Notes: a model not told the origin generated them from the sequence alone. A stretch of 64,000 nucleotides of DNA from Candidatus Latescibacterota bacterium (GCA_022706085.1 JAKJDF010000001.1:356526-420525); one strand, 5' to 3'; counted from the stretch's first letter, positions 45,000 to 54,968 are shown. A program made the numbers and translations.

Positions 45000-46055
45000 T
45001 CAAGACCGAAGCCCGCACTGCTCCAGAACAAAAGGCCACATTAGATCGCGGTAGAAACGGTGGCCCGCAGGCCCCCAGACGTGCGCCATTCTGGTTGCCG
45101 CTCCGGCTGCCTCATAGATCCGGGCGACGCCCGCCACCGCCCGCTCGATTTCCCGCGCGGGAAAAAGCGGGTCGGTCGCACCGTGAACGAGAAGAAGCGG
45201 CCTCGGCGCTATCAGACCGGCAACGTCCCAGAATTCACCGAATCTGAGAATACCCGGGACGGTGTTGCAATCGCAGTGATGAACGAGACCATCCTCGCCA
45301 ACGAACGTGCAGAATGAGCAGCTCGCCACGGCGACCGTGATCCGCTCGTCGCATGCGGCCGCATACAGCGTTGCCACTCCGCCTCCCGAATTACCCATCA
45401 TGACAACCTTCGTCGCATCCACGCCCGGTTGCGCGACCGCCCAGTCAATCAGGCACTGCAGATCCCAGACACGCTCTCCGATGGGGGTCCGGCCCGCAAG
45501 AAGAGAATGAATCAGGTGGCTTCGGCAATGGGAGTTCCCGTGGCGCCCGTTCAAATCCCCTATGCAGACGGGATGAAATCCCCGCGTAGCCGGCGCAATT
45601 GCCATGAACCCCAGTTGAACCGCCTGGACCGCAACGTCGCGATCCTCGTCCTCGATCCTGGCCGCAAGATCAGGCGTCGCCGCAATCCCCACCGCGAAAT
45701 CCAACCCGTGTTCGGCATAGTGCCCGTGGGGAAAAAGAGCGATCGGATGGGGGCCTGCACTCGCCGGCGTAAGGCACCAGAAAGGAACATCGAAATCAGG
45801 CTCCGCGTGCAGGATGCATTGTCGCCGGGAATACCCTTCCAAACTCTCAACCGGTCCAGAGGAAACCCGCGGGGCAAACCCTTTCGTTGCTTCTTCGATG
45901 GAGTTCAGGCCAATGAGCGCTCGCAACGCAGGCCTCGCGCGGCACGACCAGGTCCGAAAATCATCCGGCGTCTGCCCTCGGAACGCAAATGCGCGCGTCG
46001 GTTCGTCGTAAAGGCGGCGAAGATGCTGCAGAATTCCCGCGTTGTGAGCATTCAT
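45000..46055 (-). CDS. alpha/beta hydrolase, acetylxylan-esterase/dienelactone-hydrolase like
   Basis: 351-residue soluble hydrolase. The nucleophile elbow is MGNSGGGV (Ser near the middle), with acid in LLLVHGATDPLFP and His in GPAGHRF near the end. LFPHGHYAEHG gives the oxyanion loop. Several Cys cluster in CSFCTFVGEDGLVHHCDCN. It resembles large esterases found near glycosidases (acetylxylan esterase, DUF-type abhydrolase_7). Start at ATG 46055; the frame is open to 46136. Neighbours are ldh and the isoprenoid operon, giving no clear substrate. Confidence 0.78.
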   Translation of the reverse strand: MNAHNAGILQHLRRLYDEPTRAFAFRGQTPDDFRTWSCRARPALRALIGLNSIEEATKGFAPRVSSGPVESLEGYSRRQCILHAEPDFDVPFWCLTPASAGPHPIALFPHGHYAEHGLDFAVGIAATPDLAARIEDEDRDVAVQAVQLGFMAIAPATRGFHPVCIGDLNGRHGNSHCRSHLIHSLLAGRTPIGERVWDLQCLIDWAVAQPGVDATKVVMMGNSGGGVATLYAAACDERITVAVASCSFCTFVGEDGLVHHCDCNTVPGILRFGEFWDVAGLIAPRPLLLVHGATDPLFPAREIERAVAGVARIYEAAGAATRMAHVWGPAGHRFYRDLMWPFVLEQCGLRS

Positions 46056-46149
46056 TTTGCTGAGAGGGGCAAAAGTGGACCTCGCTATCCGAGGGTGAAA
46101 CAGGCGCCACAACGGGGTGGGTCCGGCAGACATCACGAACCGCAGACCG

Positions 46150-47115
46150 TCACGCGCCAGCGTGCAATTGCTCTACGGCCTTCCTCAAGGTGCGAGCAGA
46201 GGAATGCAGCGCCGCCAGTTCAGACTCCGAAAGGGCGCTCTCCACGACCCGCTCGATTCCGCGGGCGGATACGATGCACGGCACCCCTATACACACATCG
46301 CTCAGGCCGAATTCACCGTGCAGCAGGGCAGAAACCGTCAACACGCTTCGCTGGTTGCGAAGAATTGCACCCGCAATGCGGACAAGGGCCAACCCCACCG
46401 CGAACCACGTCGCCCCCTTGTAACCGATGATGTGGTACGCGGAGTCTCTCACCTGCTGAGTTATTGCTTCCCGCTCCGCCAGATTGTCAGCACACCCCTT
46501 GCAGATGGGGCAGTATACATCCATCTGCATGCCGGCGATATGAGTGAGAGACCACGCAACGAATTCGGTGTCGCCGTGTTCGCCGAGAACGAATCCATGA
46601 ACGTTGTGGACGTCCACTCCGCAGTGCGCGCTCAGCAGATGCTCAAGCCGCGCACTGTCGAGAACCGTTCCGGAACCGATTACTCGTGAGCGATCCCACC
46701 CGGAGGTTTCGAGTGCAACATACGTCATCACGTCGACAGGATTCGTGACAACCAGGACTACCGCCGGGGAGGCCTGCTCGACGATGTCAGTCATCACGCC
46801 TTTGATGACGGCGGCGTTCTTCTGCAGCAGTTGCAGGCGTGTTTCTCCCGGGCGCTGAGCCGCCCCCGCCGTGATTACGATCAGACTCGCTGAAGAGTAA
46901 TCGGAAGCGTCACCAATGCGAATGGAAACCGTGGGGAAAAAGGGTTGGCCGTGGGCCAGGTCCAGCACCTGACCGCGCACAAGATCCTCGTTTCTGTCAA
47001 TCAGCACAATTTCGTCCGCGAGCCCGCTCTGGGCCAGCGCGTAAGCGAACGTCGCCCCGACCGCTCCCGCACCAACCACAACCACCTTTCGACGGCTTCC
47101 TGACGTATCCTGCAT
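46150..47115 (-). CDS. ldh: L-lactate dehydrogenase
   Basis: 321-residue NAD-dependent dehydrogenase interconverting pyruvate and lactate. Rossmann motif VVVVGAGAVGATFAY, the substrate-specificity loop TAGAAQRPGETR where Gln (not Arg) marks LDH rather than malate dehydrogenase, SGTVLDSARL, and GEHGD with the catalytic His. An unusual segment MDVYCPICKGC adds a CxxCxxC cluster near residue 210. ATG 47115 after GGGGAAG is used; a TTG at 47130 is possible. Minus-strand neighbour of proC. Confidence 0.92.
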   Translation of the reverse strand: MQDTSGSRRKVVVVGAGAVGATFAYALAQSGLADEIVLIDRNEDLVRGQVLDLAHGQPFFPTVSIRIGDASDYSSASLIVITAGAAQRPGETRLQLLQKNAAVIKGVMTDIVEQASPAVVLVVTNPVDVMTYVALETSGWDRSRVIGSGTVLDSARLEHLLSAHCGVDVHNVHGFVLGEHGDTEFVAWSLTHIAGMQMDVYCPICKGCADNLAEREAITQQVRDSAYHIIGYKGATWFAVGLALVRIAGAILRNQRSVLTVSALLHGEFGLSDVCIGVPCIVSARGIERVVESALSESELAALHSSARTLRKAVEQLHAGA

Positions 47116-47181
47116 CACTGTCTTCCCCAATCTGGTATTTCCCCCATGAATCCGGGAGAATCGGCGAGCGGCGAATCCACT

Positions 47182-48012
47182 TTACTCGCCCAACTCACGA
47201 GAACGCCGAGCCGCGGCCTCGACAGCCTGCATGAGCGCGTTTCGAATGCCCGCGGCTTCCATGGCGTGGAGCCCCGCAATCGTCGTACCACCCGGCGACG
47301 TCACCCTGTCCCGCAGCACAGCCGGATGCTCCTCCGTCTCCAAGACCATCCGCGCCGCTCCGAGCACGGTCTGGGCGGCCAGCTCAAGCGCGAGCGGTTT
47401 CGGAAGACCCACCTTCACACCACCGTCGGCCAGCGCTTCGATAACCGTGTACACGTACCCGGGGCCGCTGCCAGACAGCCCCGTTACCGCATCCAATTGT
47501 CTCTCATCAACCCGAACTACCCGACCGACTGCCGCCAGTATCCGTTCCGCGCGGTTCATATCCGCGTCTGTTGCATGCGCACCCCGGCTGATCGCCGCCA
47601 TCCCCTCCCCTATCAGCGCTGGCGTGTTCGGCATGGCTCGAACGACATGAACGGGCGGTGCTGCCTCATCGTTGCCAGAAAGCCATCGCTCCAGCTTGCC
47701 GGTCGGTACGCCTGCCATTATGGAGAGAACTGTCTGTGTCGGCATGAGCTTTCCGGCCACCGGCTCAAGCGCTTCCTCAGCCACCTGAGGCTTGAGCGCG
47801 ATCACGACCACATCCGCGTTTTTCGCGGCCTCGCTGTTGTCGTTCGTCGTCCTGACGCCGCTCTCTGCGTGCAGACGTTCCCGCGCCGACGCGATGACGT
47901 CAGAAACCGTGATCTCGCTCGCATCCGCGACACCGGCGTGGAGTATCCCCTTGACCAGCGCCGTACCCATCTGACCGCCGCCAATAATTCCAATCCGGAG
48001 AGTCGTGTCCAT
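47182..48012 (-). CDS. proC: pyrroline-5-carboxylate reductase
   Basis: 276-residue enzyme for the last step of proline synthesis, reducing P5C with NAD(P)H. N-terminal IGIIGGGQMGTALVKG binds cofactor; VVIALKPQ and MPNTPALIGEGM are family motifs; the C-terminal signature SGSGPGYVYTVIEALADGGVKVGL and VTSPGGTTIAGL form the dimer and substrate site. A GGAG ribosome site precedes ATG. proB is in the window at 61396 but not proA. Confidence 0.96.
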   Translation of the reverse strand: MDTTLRIGIIGGGQMGTALVKGILHAGVADASEITVSDVIASARERLHAESGVRTTNDNSEAAKNADVVVIALKPQVAEEALEPVAGKLMPTQTVLSIMAGVPTGKLERWLSGNDEAAPPVHVVRAMPNTPALIGEGMAAISRGAHATDADMNRAERILAAVGRVVRVDERQLDAVTGLSGSGPGYVYTVIEALADGGVKVGLPKPLALELAAQTVLGAARMVLETEEHPAVLRDRVTSPGGTTIAGLHAMEAAGIRNALMQAVEAAARRSRELGE

Positions 48013-48145
48013 GTCAGCGCTCCTGTCCTTTTCCGCGAACTGGCTGTTTTCATTCCAATGGTACCACGGTTAGGCGCCGAACAGACAGGGGGAACAGCAA
48101 ACACGCCGGCCTGTCGGTGGCTTTTTCATTCAATCCTAACACTCC

Positions 48146-48174
48146 TTGGACTAATTACGTAGTCGTGGTATACA
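48146..48174 (+). promoter_or_regulatory. sigma-70 promoter of the PhoB/PhoR-type pair
   Basis: TTGGAC at 48146-48151, a 17-base spacer and TATACA at 48169-48174. It starts about 29 bases before the response regulator ATG and is the cleanest sigma-70 match in the window. Confidence 0.6.
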
Positions 48175-48202
48175 TCGTACAACAAGGGCTGAGGGTTATG
48201 CG

Positions 48203-48889
48203 ATGCCGGGACAACACGTTGCCATTATCGAAGACGAAGAAGACATCCTGGAACTCATTTCCTACAACCTGCGCAAAGAAGGCTACCGTGTAACCACGGC
48301 CAAGAGCGGGGAAGCGGGTTTGCTGGCGGTCCGCAACACTCTCCCGGATCTTGTACTGCTCGATCTGATGTTGCCCGGCGTCGACGGATTCGAAGTGTGC
48401 AGATCGCTCAAAAAATCGGCCGAAACTGCGCACATCCCGATCATCATGCTGACGGCAAAAGGGGAAGAGGCTGACGTGGTAGCCGGCCTTGAGCTGGGAG
48501 CAGACGATTACATCACCAAACCGTTCAGCCCACGCGTCCTGCTGGCGCGCGTCCGGGCTATCCTGCGCCGCAAACCGGAAACGGAGAGTGAGGGCTCGTC
48601 CCCGATCGTCGTTCACGACGTGGCCATTCATCCCGGCAGGCATGAAGTAACCGTCGGCGGCGTCCATGTTGCGCTCACACACACCGAATTCAACCTGCTG
48701 CACCTGCTCGCAAGCCGGCCCGGATGGGTTTTCACTCGTTACCAGATTGTCGAGGCCGTCCGGGGAGACAATTCCCCGGTGACAGACCGCTCCGTGGACG
48801 TTCACGTGGTCGGCCTGAGAAAGAAACTCGGAGAGGCCGGACGTTATATCGAAACGGTGCGGGGAATGGGCTACCGCTTCAAAGGTTGA
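48203..48889 (+). CDS. OmpR/PhoB family response regulator
   Basis: 228-residue DNA-binding regulator. The receiver domain has IIEDEEDI, phosphoacceptor Asp54 in LLDLMLPG, Thr in LTAKGEE and KPF; the winged-helix domain starts about residue 130 (VALTHTEFNLLHLLAS, SVDVHVVGLRKKLG, RGMGYRFKG). It resembles PhoB/PhoP of phosphate control, though no pst genes are nearby. Followed 4 bases later by its kinase. Confidence 0.93.
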   Translation: MPGQHVAIIEDEEDILELISYNLRKEGYRVTTAKSGEAGLLAVRNTLPDLVLLDLMLPGVDGFEVCRSLKKSAETAHIPIIMLTAKGEEADVVAGLELGADDYITKPFSPRVLLARVRAILRRKPETESEGSSPIVVHDVAIHPGRHEVTVGGVHVALTHTEFNLLHLLASRPGWVFTRYQIVEAVRGDNSPVTDRSVDVHVVGLRKKLGEAGRYIETVRGMGYRFKG

Positions 48890-48893
48890 ACGC

Positions 48894-50666
48894 ATGCGCC
48901 GCATGACGTTTGCATGGCATCTTGTACCCGTGGTCGTTCTTATCGTGTGGGGCGCGTCGCTCCTCTCCGCGATGTATGCCGCCCGCGCCATCCGCGCGTT
49001 CCATGCCGGGCAAACAGGCGCCGAGCTTGCCGCGCGGGCAAAACTGGTCAGACAGGTGATTACCCCGTTCCTTCTCCAGGCGAATCCCGCTTCAATCGAT
49101 AGTATCTGCAAGGTCTTCGGGGTTGCCTCTTCCTCTCGCATCACGGTGGTAGGCAAGTCCGGCGCAGTTCTGGGAGAAACCGGTCCGATCGCGGCGCGAC
49201 TGGACAACCACGCTGATCGCCCCGAAATTATCGCCGCATTTTCAGGTAGAACTGGCTCTGCGGTACGATTCAGCCACACTACGCGCCAGACGATGATGTA
49301 CACCGCGATTCCGGTGTTTCAGGGCGGGGAACCGGTGGCTGCGGTTCGCGTGGCAAAGCCTGTCGACAGCATCGAATTCCTGGTTGTTCACCTCCAGTGG
49401 CGTTTCTTTCTCGCGGGTGCCGTGGTGGCGCTTGTGGCCACTGTCGCCGTCCTGATAGCCATCCGAAGGGCAACCGATCCGCTGGAGACGATGCGCCGGG
49501 TCGCCCACGCGTACTCTCAGGGTGATTTCCGCGAAAGCATTCCGACATCACGTGTGTCTGAAGTTGACGACCTCGCCGAATCGCTCAACGCAATGGCGAG
49601 ACAACTCGACGAGCGGATACGTTCGCTGGTTCGTCAGCGGAATGAGCAGGAGGCCGTTCTTTCCAGCATGGTTGAAGGCGTCATTGCGGTAGATTCGGGG
49701 GAGCGGGTGATCAACCTGAACCTCGCGGCGGCAAGGCTCCTGGGAGCAGACCTGGCGCGATCGAATGGACGATTGATCCAGGAAGTGGTGCGGAACACGG
49801 AGCTTCAGCAGATAATTCGGAGAGCCCTGGATAGCCACGAACCGGTTGAGGGGGAAATCGCCATCCGCACGGAACCGCGGGTCTTCCTCCAGGCGCACGG
49901 AACCGTGCTTCGCGACGGCACAGGCGAATGCATCGGTGCCCTCGTCGTTCTGAACGACATCACCCGCCTGCGCACGCTCGAGAATATGCGAAAAGAGTTT
50001 GTAGCCAACGTTTCACATGAACTGAAAACGCCTATCACCTCCATCAAAGCCTCAGTTGAGACGCTGCTCGATGGCGCGATGGAAAACCGGGAGATGGCGA
50101 AGAGGTTCCTCGAGATTGTGGTCCGGCATGCCGACAGGTTGAATGCCATAGTTGACGACCTGTTGAGTCTCTCTCGAATTGAGCAGGAAGCGGAAAACCG
50201 GCAGATCGAATTGGACGCTCTCGACGTGGAACCGGTGCTGCAGGCCGCGGTCCAGTCATGCCTCGTACCTGCGGGCGAACGTGGGATAACTATTCAGGTC
50301 TCATGTGCAGATAATCTCAAAGCAAGAATGAACGCTCCCCTGATAGAACAGGCCGTGGTGAACCTGATCGACAACGCAACGAAATACAGCGAACCCGGTG
50401 GGGAAGTACGCGTCGTGGCGGAACAGAAAGGCTCAGAAATCAGGATCGACGTCCGGGATACCGGGTGCGGAATCGCGCCTGAACACCTGCAGAGAGTTTT
50501 TGAGCGATTTTACCGGGTGGACAAAGCAAGAAGCAGGAACGCCGGCGGAACGGGGCTGGGACTTTCGATCGTCAAACACATCGTACAGGCTCACGGAGGT
50601 CGTGTGACGGTGGAAAGTGCATTGGGAAAAGGCAGCACGTTCTCCCTGTTTCTTCCCGCTGCATAG
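48894..50666 (+). CDS. PhoR-like membrane histidine kinase
   Basis: 590-residue sensor kinase with N-terminal transmembrane helix, a periplasmic domain of about 130 residues, a second helix around residues 168-188, HAMP, a PAS domain (about 245-350) starting QEAVLSSMVEGVIAVD, HisKA with NVSHELKTPITSIKAS (His375) and HATPase_c with NLIDNATKYSEPGG, DTGCGIAP and GGTGLGLSIVKHIVQAHGG. ATG-type start 4 bases after the regulator gene. The architecture is that of PhoR/ResE. Confidence 0.93.
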   Translation: MRRMTFAWHLVPVVVLIVWGASLLSAMYAARAIRAFHAGQTGAELAARAKLVRQVITPFLLQANPASIDSICKVFGVASSSRITVVGKSGAVLGETGPIAARLDNHADRPEIIAAFSGRTGSAVRFSHTTRQTMMYTAIPVFQGGEPVAAVRVAKPVDSIEFLVVHLQWRFFLAGAVVALVATVAVLIAIRRATDPLETMRRVAHAYSQGDFRESIPTSRVSEVDDLAESLNAMARQLDERIRSLVRQRNEQEAVLSSMVEGVIAVDSGERVINLNLAAARLLGADLARSNGRLIQEVVRNTELQQIIRRALDSHEPVEGEIAIRTEPRVFLQAHGTVLRDGTGECIGALVVLNDITRLRTLENMRKEFVANVSHELKTPITSIKASVETLLDGAMENREMAKRFLEIVVRHADRLNAIVDDLLSLSRIEQEAENRQIELDALDVEPVLQAAVQSCLVPAGERGITIQVSCADNLKARMNAPLIEQAVVNLIDNATKYSEPGGEVRVVAEQKGSEIRIDVRDTGCGIAPEHLQRVFERFYRVDKARSRNAGGTGLGLSIVKHIVQAHGGRVTVESALGKGSTFSLFLPAA

Positions 50667-50690
50667 ACCGAAAGATGACGGCATCGCCCT

Positions 50691-52841
50691 TCACAGCACT
50701 ACCATGGCCTTGATTGCCACCCGGCGAGTCCACGTCTCTGCGCTCGGATCACCGACGATCAGAAACAGATCGAAACCATTCCGCACAAGCTGGCGAAAGC
50801 TGCAGTACCCGTTGAAACGGCTCTTCCATGCATTGCCGGAGCCATCGTCGTTGTACGTGAGTCTGCCCGAAATGCTTCGTTCAGCGGTCAGGTCATACTG
50901 AACCGTCGTCACCACCTGATAACGGTCTTCCACGCCTCCAGCCGGTCGCAATGCGTGTCCCACAGGAAAATCTCTTCTGCGAAACTGAAAGCGCGCACTC
51001 GCGGTAACCCGATCCCACGAGTGGATACCCTGGTCCAGTGTCACAAGCAGGTAGTCAGCCCCCTGAAGCCATCCCCACCGGGCTGAAATCCCCCCTTTTT
51101 GATAGGTCTGGTCCTGTTTCCAGCCAAGCTCATGGAGAAGCGTCCAATCACGATACGGCGGGCGCTGTTCGACCCGGAACTCCGTGGAAAGCTCCGTTCC
51201 TCCCCGGGCTTTCGTCCACGATTCGAGGGTATAGCGCTGGAGATAGAGGTTGCCATTGCTGCGGATGGAACGGTGAACGAACCCGAACACGTTCCATTCC
51301 CTGAACCACTGCCGGTCGGCCGTGCGTTCGTAGCCCAGTTCGATGGAAGCATCGCGCTGGTCGAAGTCCATCGGGTCGAGCAATCCGTCAACCGGCGTCA
51401 TCCCTTTGCCCAGGTGACGGGCCTTCACCACCAGTGACGGCCCGCTCGCGGTCGGAGTTATCTGGTAATCCCCTTCCAGATTGAACCCGTCCGCGCTGTC
51501 CCCATCACTTTGCGCAAAACCTGTCTGCAGGCGCATGTATTCGGTCAAACTCCCGATCATGCGAGATTTCTTCACCAGTGAGACGAACAGCAAATTGTCT
51601 TCAACCATTGGCACGCCGGAACGCACCGGCGTATTCGGGGGTGCATGGCGCCAAACCACGTTGTTCTCGAATTCCAGTCTCGGAACTGGCTGCCAGTACC
51701 AACGGGCGGCTGAATGGAGGACCTCCTCGCGGTCGTACGCTGTCAGTACACCGATACGGTGGTTGCGGATTTGCCCGAAATACTTTCCGCCGCCGTACAT
51801 TTCTCCGATGCGTTGGCCGTACATCATCCATGCATCCGGAAGGAACCGGTATCCTTCAACGAAAAACGGCCGGCTGTCGGCGCGTTGCTTTTCACTGTAC
51901 GAGAAGTCCAGCCCGAGAACGTCATTTTCCACATTCCGAAAATCAGGATACACGCACCCGATAAACGTCTGACCGGAGGGGAAGGTCTTCTTCACGTCCA
52001 ACCCTACGTATCCATCAAAACGCCCCCCGCGTGCCTGAGCAACACCGTACAGCATCACCAGTGGGAAGGCCCGGGCCGTCGACCCCACGTCGAGGTTCTC
52101 CCAGTGCGCGATTCGCGTTCGATCCCATGCGAACCCCATGTTCGGCCAGCGGCTTTCCTCCTGCAGGCGGGGAACCCACCTCCGGATCGAAACGCCCACC
52201 GTGTTTTTCCCTGAAGCGAGTCCCAACATGCGGTACGGCACGGACACCTCCACATTCCAGCCGGCGGAGTCGACGCGAGCGGCCGCGGTCCAGTCCCCGC
52301 GCCATTCGATCTTCGTCGCAGCCCCATCGGGAATGAAATCGGCCTGCGTTCCGCGAGGTGTCACTGTGAACGCGTACGCGCCGTTGCTTCGCCGGAGGTT
52401 CTCCGCGTCGATCTCAAACGAAATGAAATCGTCGCTCAGAGAAGGCACGGCGTTCCCCTTGTAAGCCAGTTGCAGCCTTTTTCGTTCTTCCATGCGAAGC
52501 CTGTCCGGATTCCTGTCGAAGCACCGCGCGAAGAAATAGAGGCCGCGGTCATCAGAGGCCATCCACACTACGGTGGATTCGGTCGGAGCCCGGTTCCAGT
52601 CGTGGCAGTGGAAATCATCGACACGAATCGCACCCGACCATTCCCCGGGGGTCCAGATGCCGTCAATTCGGGGAGGTTCCGCAAGGCGGCCCGGGGGAAT
52701 GCGCAGCGCATTGCCCAGAGCGCCGGTTGCGGGAATCAGCTCCTCGGCAACAGATCGCGATAACACCGCAAAGAGCACGAGGATGATACCGGACATGGAA
52801 GGGAACGCAGCGCGGGAGACATGCCCTGTCAAAAAAGCCAT
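50691..52841 (-). CDS. DUF5916 outer-membrane protein with CBM9-like N terminus
   Basis: 716-residue secreted protein. After a signal sequence (hydrophobic run about residues 16-28) comes a beta domain starting PPRIDGIWTPGEW that resembles family 9 carbohydrate-binding modules (residues about 50-250), and then a long beta-rich C-terminal part with PDFRNVENDVLGLDF and RPFFVEGYRF, the DUF5916 hallmarks. DUF5916 proteins are thought to be outer-membrane barrels of unknown role, often near sugar-utilisation genes. The start is uncertain between ATG 52859, 52841 and 52796. Convergent with the PhoR gene with 24 bases between. Confidence 0.8.
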   Translation of the reverse strand: MAFLTGHVSRAAFPSMSGIILVLFAVLSRSVAEELIPATGALGNALRIPPGRLAEPPRIDGIWTPGEWSGAIRVDDFHCHDWNRAPTESTVVWMASDDRGLYFFARCFDRNPDRLRMEERKRLQLAYKGNAVPSLSDDFISFEIDAENLRRSNGAYAFTVTPRGTQADFIPDGAATKIEWRGDWTAAARVDSAGWNVEVSVPYRMLGLASGKNTVGVSIRRWVPRLQEESRWPNMGFAWDRTRIAHWENLDVGSTARAFPLVMLYGVAQARGGRFDGYVGLDVKKTFPSGQTFIGCVYPDFRNVENDVLGLDFSYSEKQRADSRPFFVEGYRFLPDAWMMYGQRIGEMYGGGKYFGQIRNHRIGVLTAYDREEVLHSAARWYWQPVPRLEFENNVVWRHAPPNTPVRSGVPMVEDNLLFVSLVKKSRMIGSLTEYMRLQTGFAQSDGDSADGFNLEGDYQITPTASGPSLVVKARHLGKGMTPVDGLLDPMDFDQRDASIELGYERTADRQWFREWNVFGFVHRSIRSNGNLYLQRYTLESWTKARGGTELSTEFRVEQRPPYRDWTLLHELGWKQDQTYQKGGISARWGWLQGADYLLVTLDQGIHSWDRVTASARFQFRRRDFPVGHALRPAGGVEDRYQVVTTVQYDLTAERSISGRLTYNDDGSGNAWKSRFNGYCSFRQLVRNGFDLFLIVGDPSAETWTRRVAIKAMVVL

Positions 52842-53198
52842 CCTCACCTCGATTGCCACGTTCCGAAATCACGACAATGTCGGCTGCGACGCCGGAGCCC
52901 TGTTCGGATTTGTCACGGCGCCATGCCGTTTGTCAAAATATTGGCCCAGTCGCCGGAGCACCCCAACCCGCTTCGAATCATGAGGGGCCGTTCGGGGCGT
53001 TCCACTATGCGGTGGGAAAACCTGATTGCCCATCCTTCCGAGCAGTTCGGTGTCAGCGATCCTCGCCGCGATTCACGGCTTCTGCCGCAACGCGTGGCAA
53101 ACCATGCCGCCGCGTTCCCGCGTGCTTCCACCCCTCATTCCGTCGTAAATTCAGACCGAGCCCTTTGGATATCCCTCGGCTTCTTCAGGGAACTCCCG
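52842..53198. other. 357-base divergent spacer, no gene seen
   Basis: Lies between the DUF5916 gene (minus) and the lipoprotein gene (plus). A possible plus-strand promoter is TTGTCA at 52910-52915 with CAAAAT at 52934-52939 (18-base spacer). An in-frame extension of the lipoprotein exists but is arginine/proline-rich and unlikely to be translated. Confidence 0.4.
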
Positions 53199-53768
53199 AT
53201 GACGTTCAGCCGGAATCCCGCTTCCCTTGCAGCAATCCTCATACTGCTCGCCCTGCAGGGATGTGAAAGGACACGGGTCACACCACCCGTTGAGATGCGG
53301 AACCTGCGCGTAACTCCCACGAAAATCGGCCTCGACATAAGCTTCGAGTTGATTGACTCAAGGGGGCAGCCGACGATCATGATGTTCGGTAACGGCGTCG
53401 TGCGGATTGATGATTCGCCGGACAGCGTCCAGAAAGAGGTTTTCCCGGGGCATCCAGCGGGGAGCTCAGCACTCGATTCGACGTGGCTGCTGTACAACGC
53501 TCGCCTTTTCGTAACGCGCGAGCATTTTGTGATCGTGCGAGGCGGGGATTCGGCACGCGGGCAGGACAAATACCTCTGTTCGCTGGGAGTGTATCCCTAT
53601 TCCCATTTCCTCAGGAAGCCGAAGCATCCTACCGGCAACGTGCGGGTAGCTCTCGTGGGAATGGATGGCAGGCGCGTTCTTTTGGGTCACGCACCCGTTG
53701 TCTGGCCGCCCGAAGCATTCAGCGCGATTTCAGGAACCGGCGATCAGAGTCGCTTCGGCAATCGTTGA
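53199..53768 (+). CDS. hypothetical lipoprotein
   Basis: 189-residue protein, no recognised family. The N terminus MTFSRNPASL-AAILILLALQGC has a lipobox ALQGC, so Cys24 should be lipidated. The mature part alternates short strands and looks like an immunoglobulin-like beta-sandwich (EMRNLRVTPTKIGLDIS, VALVGMDGRRVLLG). CAGGGA lies before the ATG. It ends 30 bases from the convergent anmK gene. Confidence 0.65.
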   Translation: MTFSRNPASLAAILILLALQGCERTRVTPPVEMRNLRVTPTKIGLDISFELIDSRGQPTIMMFGNGVVRIDDSPDSVQKEVFPGHPAGSSALDSTWLLYNARLFVTREHFVIVRGGDSARGQDKYLCSLGVYPYSHFLRKPKHPTGNVRVALVGMDGRRVLLGHAPVVWPPEAFSAISGTGDQSRFGNR

Positions 53769-53798
53769 CCAGCCCGGCGCTTCCCGGCACCCTGCACC

Positions 53799-54965
53799 TC
53801 ACGCCGGCACGATTTTGCCGAGTATCCGACGCCCCCTCGCTCCGGTCGCACCCGGTACATTGGAAGGTTCACCGCAGACCGTCTCGTTGGCGAGAACCGC
53901 GAACGCAATGGCTTCTTTCCCGTCCACCGGCAAACCGAGAACCGACGAATCCTCAACCGGTACCGGCGCCAGCAACTCGGTTATTCGCTGCCTCAACACC
54001 GGATTCCTCGCTCCTCCCCCGGAAAGGTAGACGGACGACAGCGACACGTGGGGAAGTACGAACCTCGCGTACGCATCCACGATGGACCGGGCTACAAATT
54101 CAGTGAGGGTGCTGACCAACGTCGCGTCCGGACGGATACCCCTGCGCTCAACCACGCCACAAACGAACTGCCTGCCCCACTGCTCCCGCCCGGTGCTTTT
54201 CGGAGGAATTTGCCGGAAGTATCGCTCCTCCAGCAGATCCCGAACCAGGCTTTCATCCGGGTGCGCACTCGCGGCGATCCGTCCATCCTCGTCGTACGTC
54301 CTCGCACCGCGCGTCATCAACGTAACCGCCGCGTCAATCACCATATTCCCGGGCCCCGTATCAAACGCGCGGACGTCCTCGAGCTGCGGTGTCACCAGGG
54401 TGAGATTGGCGATTCCCCCGATGTTCTGAAGGGCAATCGTCTCTTCGTTCCGCCGGCACAGCACCCAGTCCGCATACGGAACAAGCGGCGCCCCCTCGCC
54501 CCCCGCGGCGATATCCCGTGGCCGGAAATCCGCTACGGTTGTAATACCTGTGCGCTCCGCGATTACGGCCGGCTCCCCGACCTGCAAGGAGGACGCCGTG
54601 CCGGCTCCCCGCGGCACGTGGTACACCGTCTGGCCATGAGAGCCTATCAGATGGACATCCGCCGGCAAAAGTCCGACAGACTTGATCACGTTCAGCGCGG
54701 CCTCGGCAAAAAGCTCCCCCAGCGTGAAATTCATCTGGCACAGTTCACGTACATGGCCGTCAAAAAGAGCATGAATCTGCTCCTGCACCTCACGTGGATA
54801 CGGATATGTCTGCGCCGCGCGCACACTTTCCAGGCGCAGCGACGTACCGTGGCCGCTGATTTCCACCAGTGCGGCATCAATGCCGTCGACGGAAGTACCT
54901 GACATCAGGCCGACGATGCGCCGCACGGGCAGGCCGCAGATTTGCTCTGGCAACACGGCAGGCAC
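53799..54965 (-). CDS. anmK: anhydro-N-acetylmuramic acid kinase
   Basis: 388-residue enzyme that phosphorylates and opens 1,6-anhydro-MurNAc during cell-wall recycling. GLMSGTSVDGIDAALVE near residue 19-35 gives the ATP-binding loop and catalytic Asp, IGSHGQTVYH and FDTGPGNMVIDA are further family motifs. GTG start at 54965. It lies 3 bases after the nucleotidyltransferase-like gene and is the last gene of a minus-strand operon. Confidence 0.94.
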   Translation of the reverse strand: MPAVLPEQICGLPVRRIVGLMSGTSVDGIDAALVEISGHGTSLRLESVRAAQTYPYPREVQEQIHALFDGHVRELCQMNFTLGELFAEAALNVIKSVGLLPADVHLIGSHGQTVYHVPRGAGTASSLQVGEPAVIAERTGITTVADFRPRDIAAGGEGAPLVPYADWVLCRRNEETIALQNIGGIANLTLVTPQLEDVRAFDTGPGNMVIDAAVTLMTRGARTYDEDGRIAASAHPDESLVRDLLEERYFRQIPPKSTGREQWGRQFVCGVVERRGIRPDATLVSTLTEFVARSIVDAYARFVLPHVSLSSVYLSGGGARNPVLRQRITELLAPVPVEDSSVLGLPVDGKEAIAFAVLANETVCGEPSNVPGATGARGRRILGKIVPA

Positions 54966-54968
54966 CTT

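Noticed and set aside
45429-46430. 333-codon plus-strand open frame
   Set aside because: Antisense to the esterase and lactate dehydrogenase genes; arginine-rich with no motif.
48155-49303. 382-codon minus-strand open frame
   Set aside because: Antisense to the response regulator and kinase, and overlapping their promoter.
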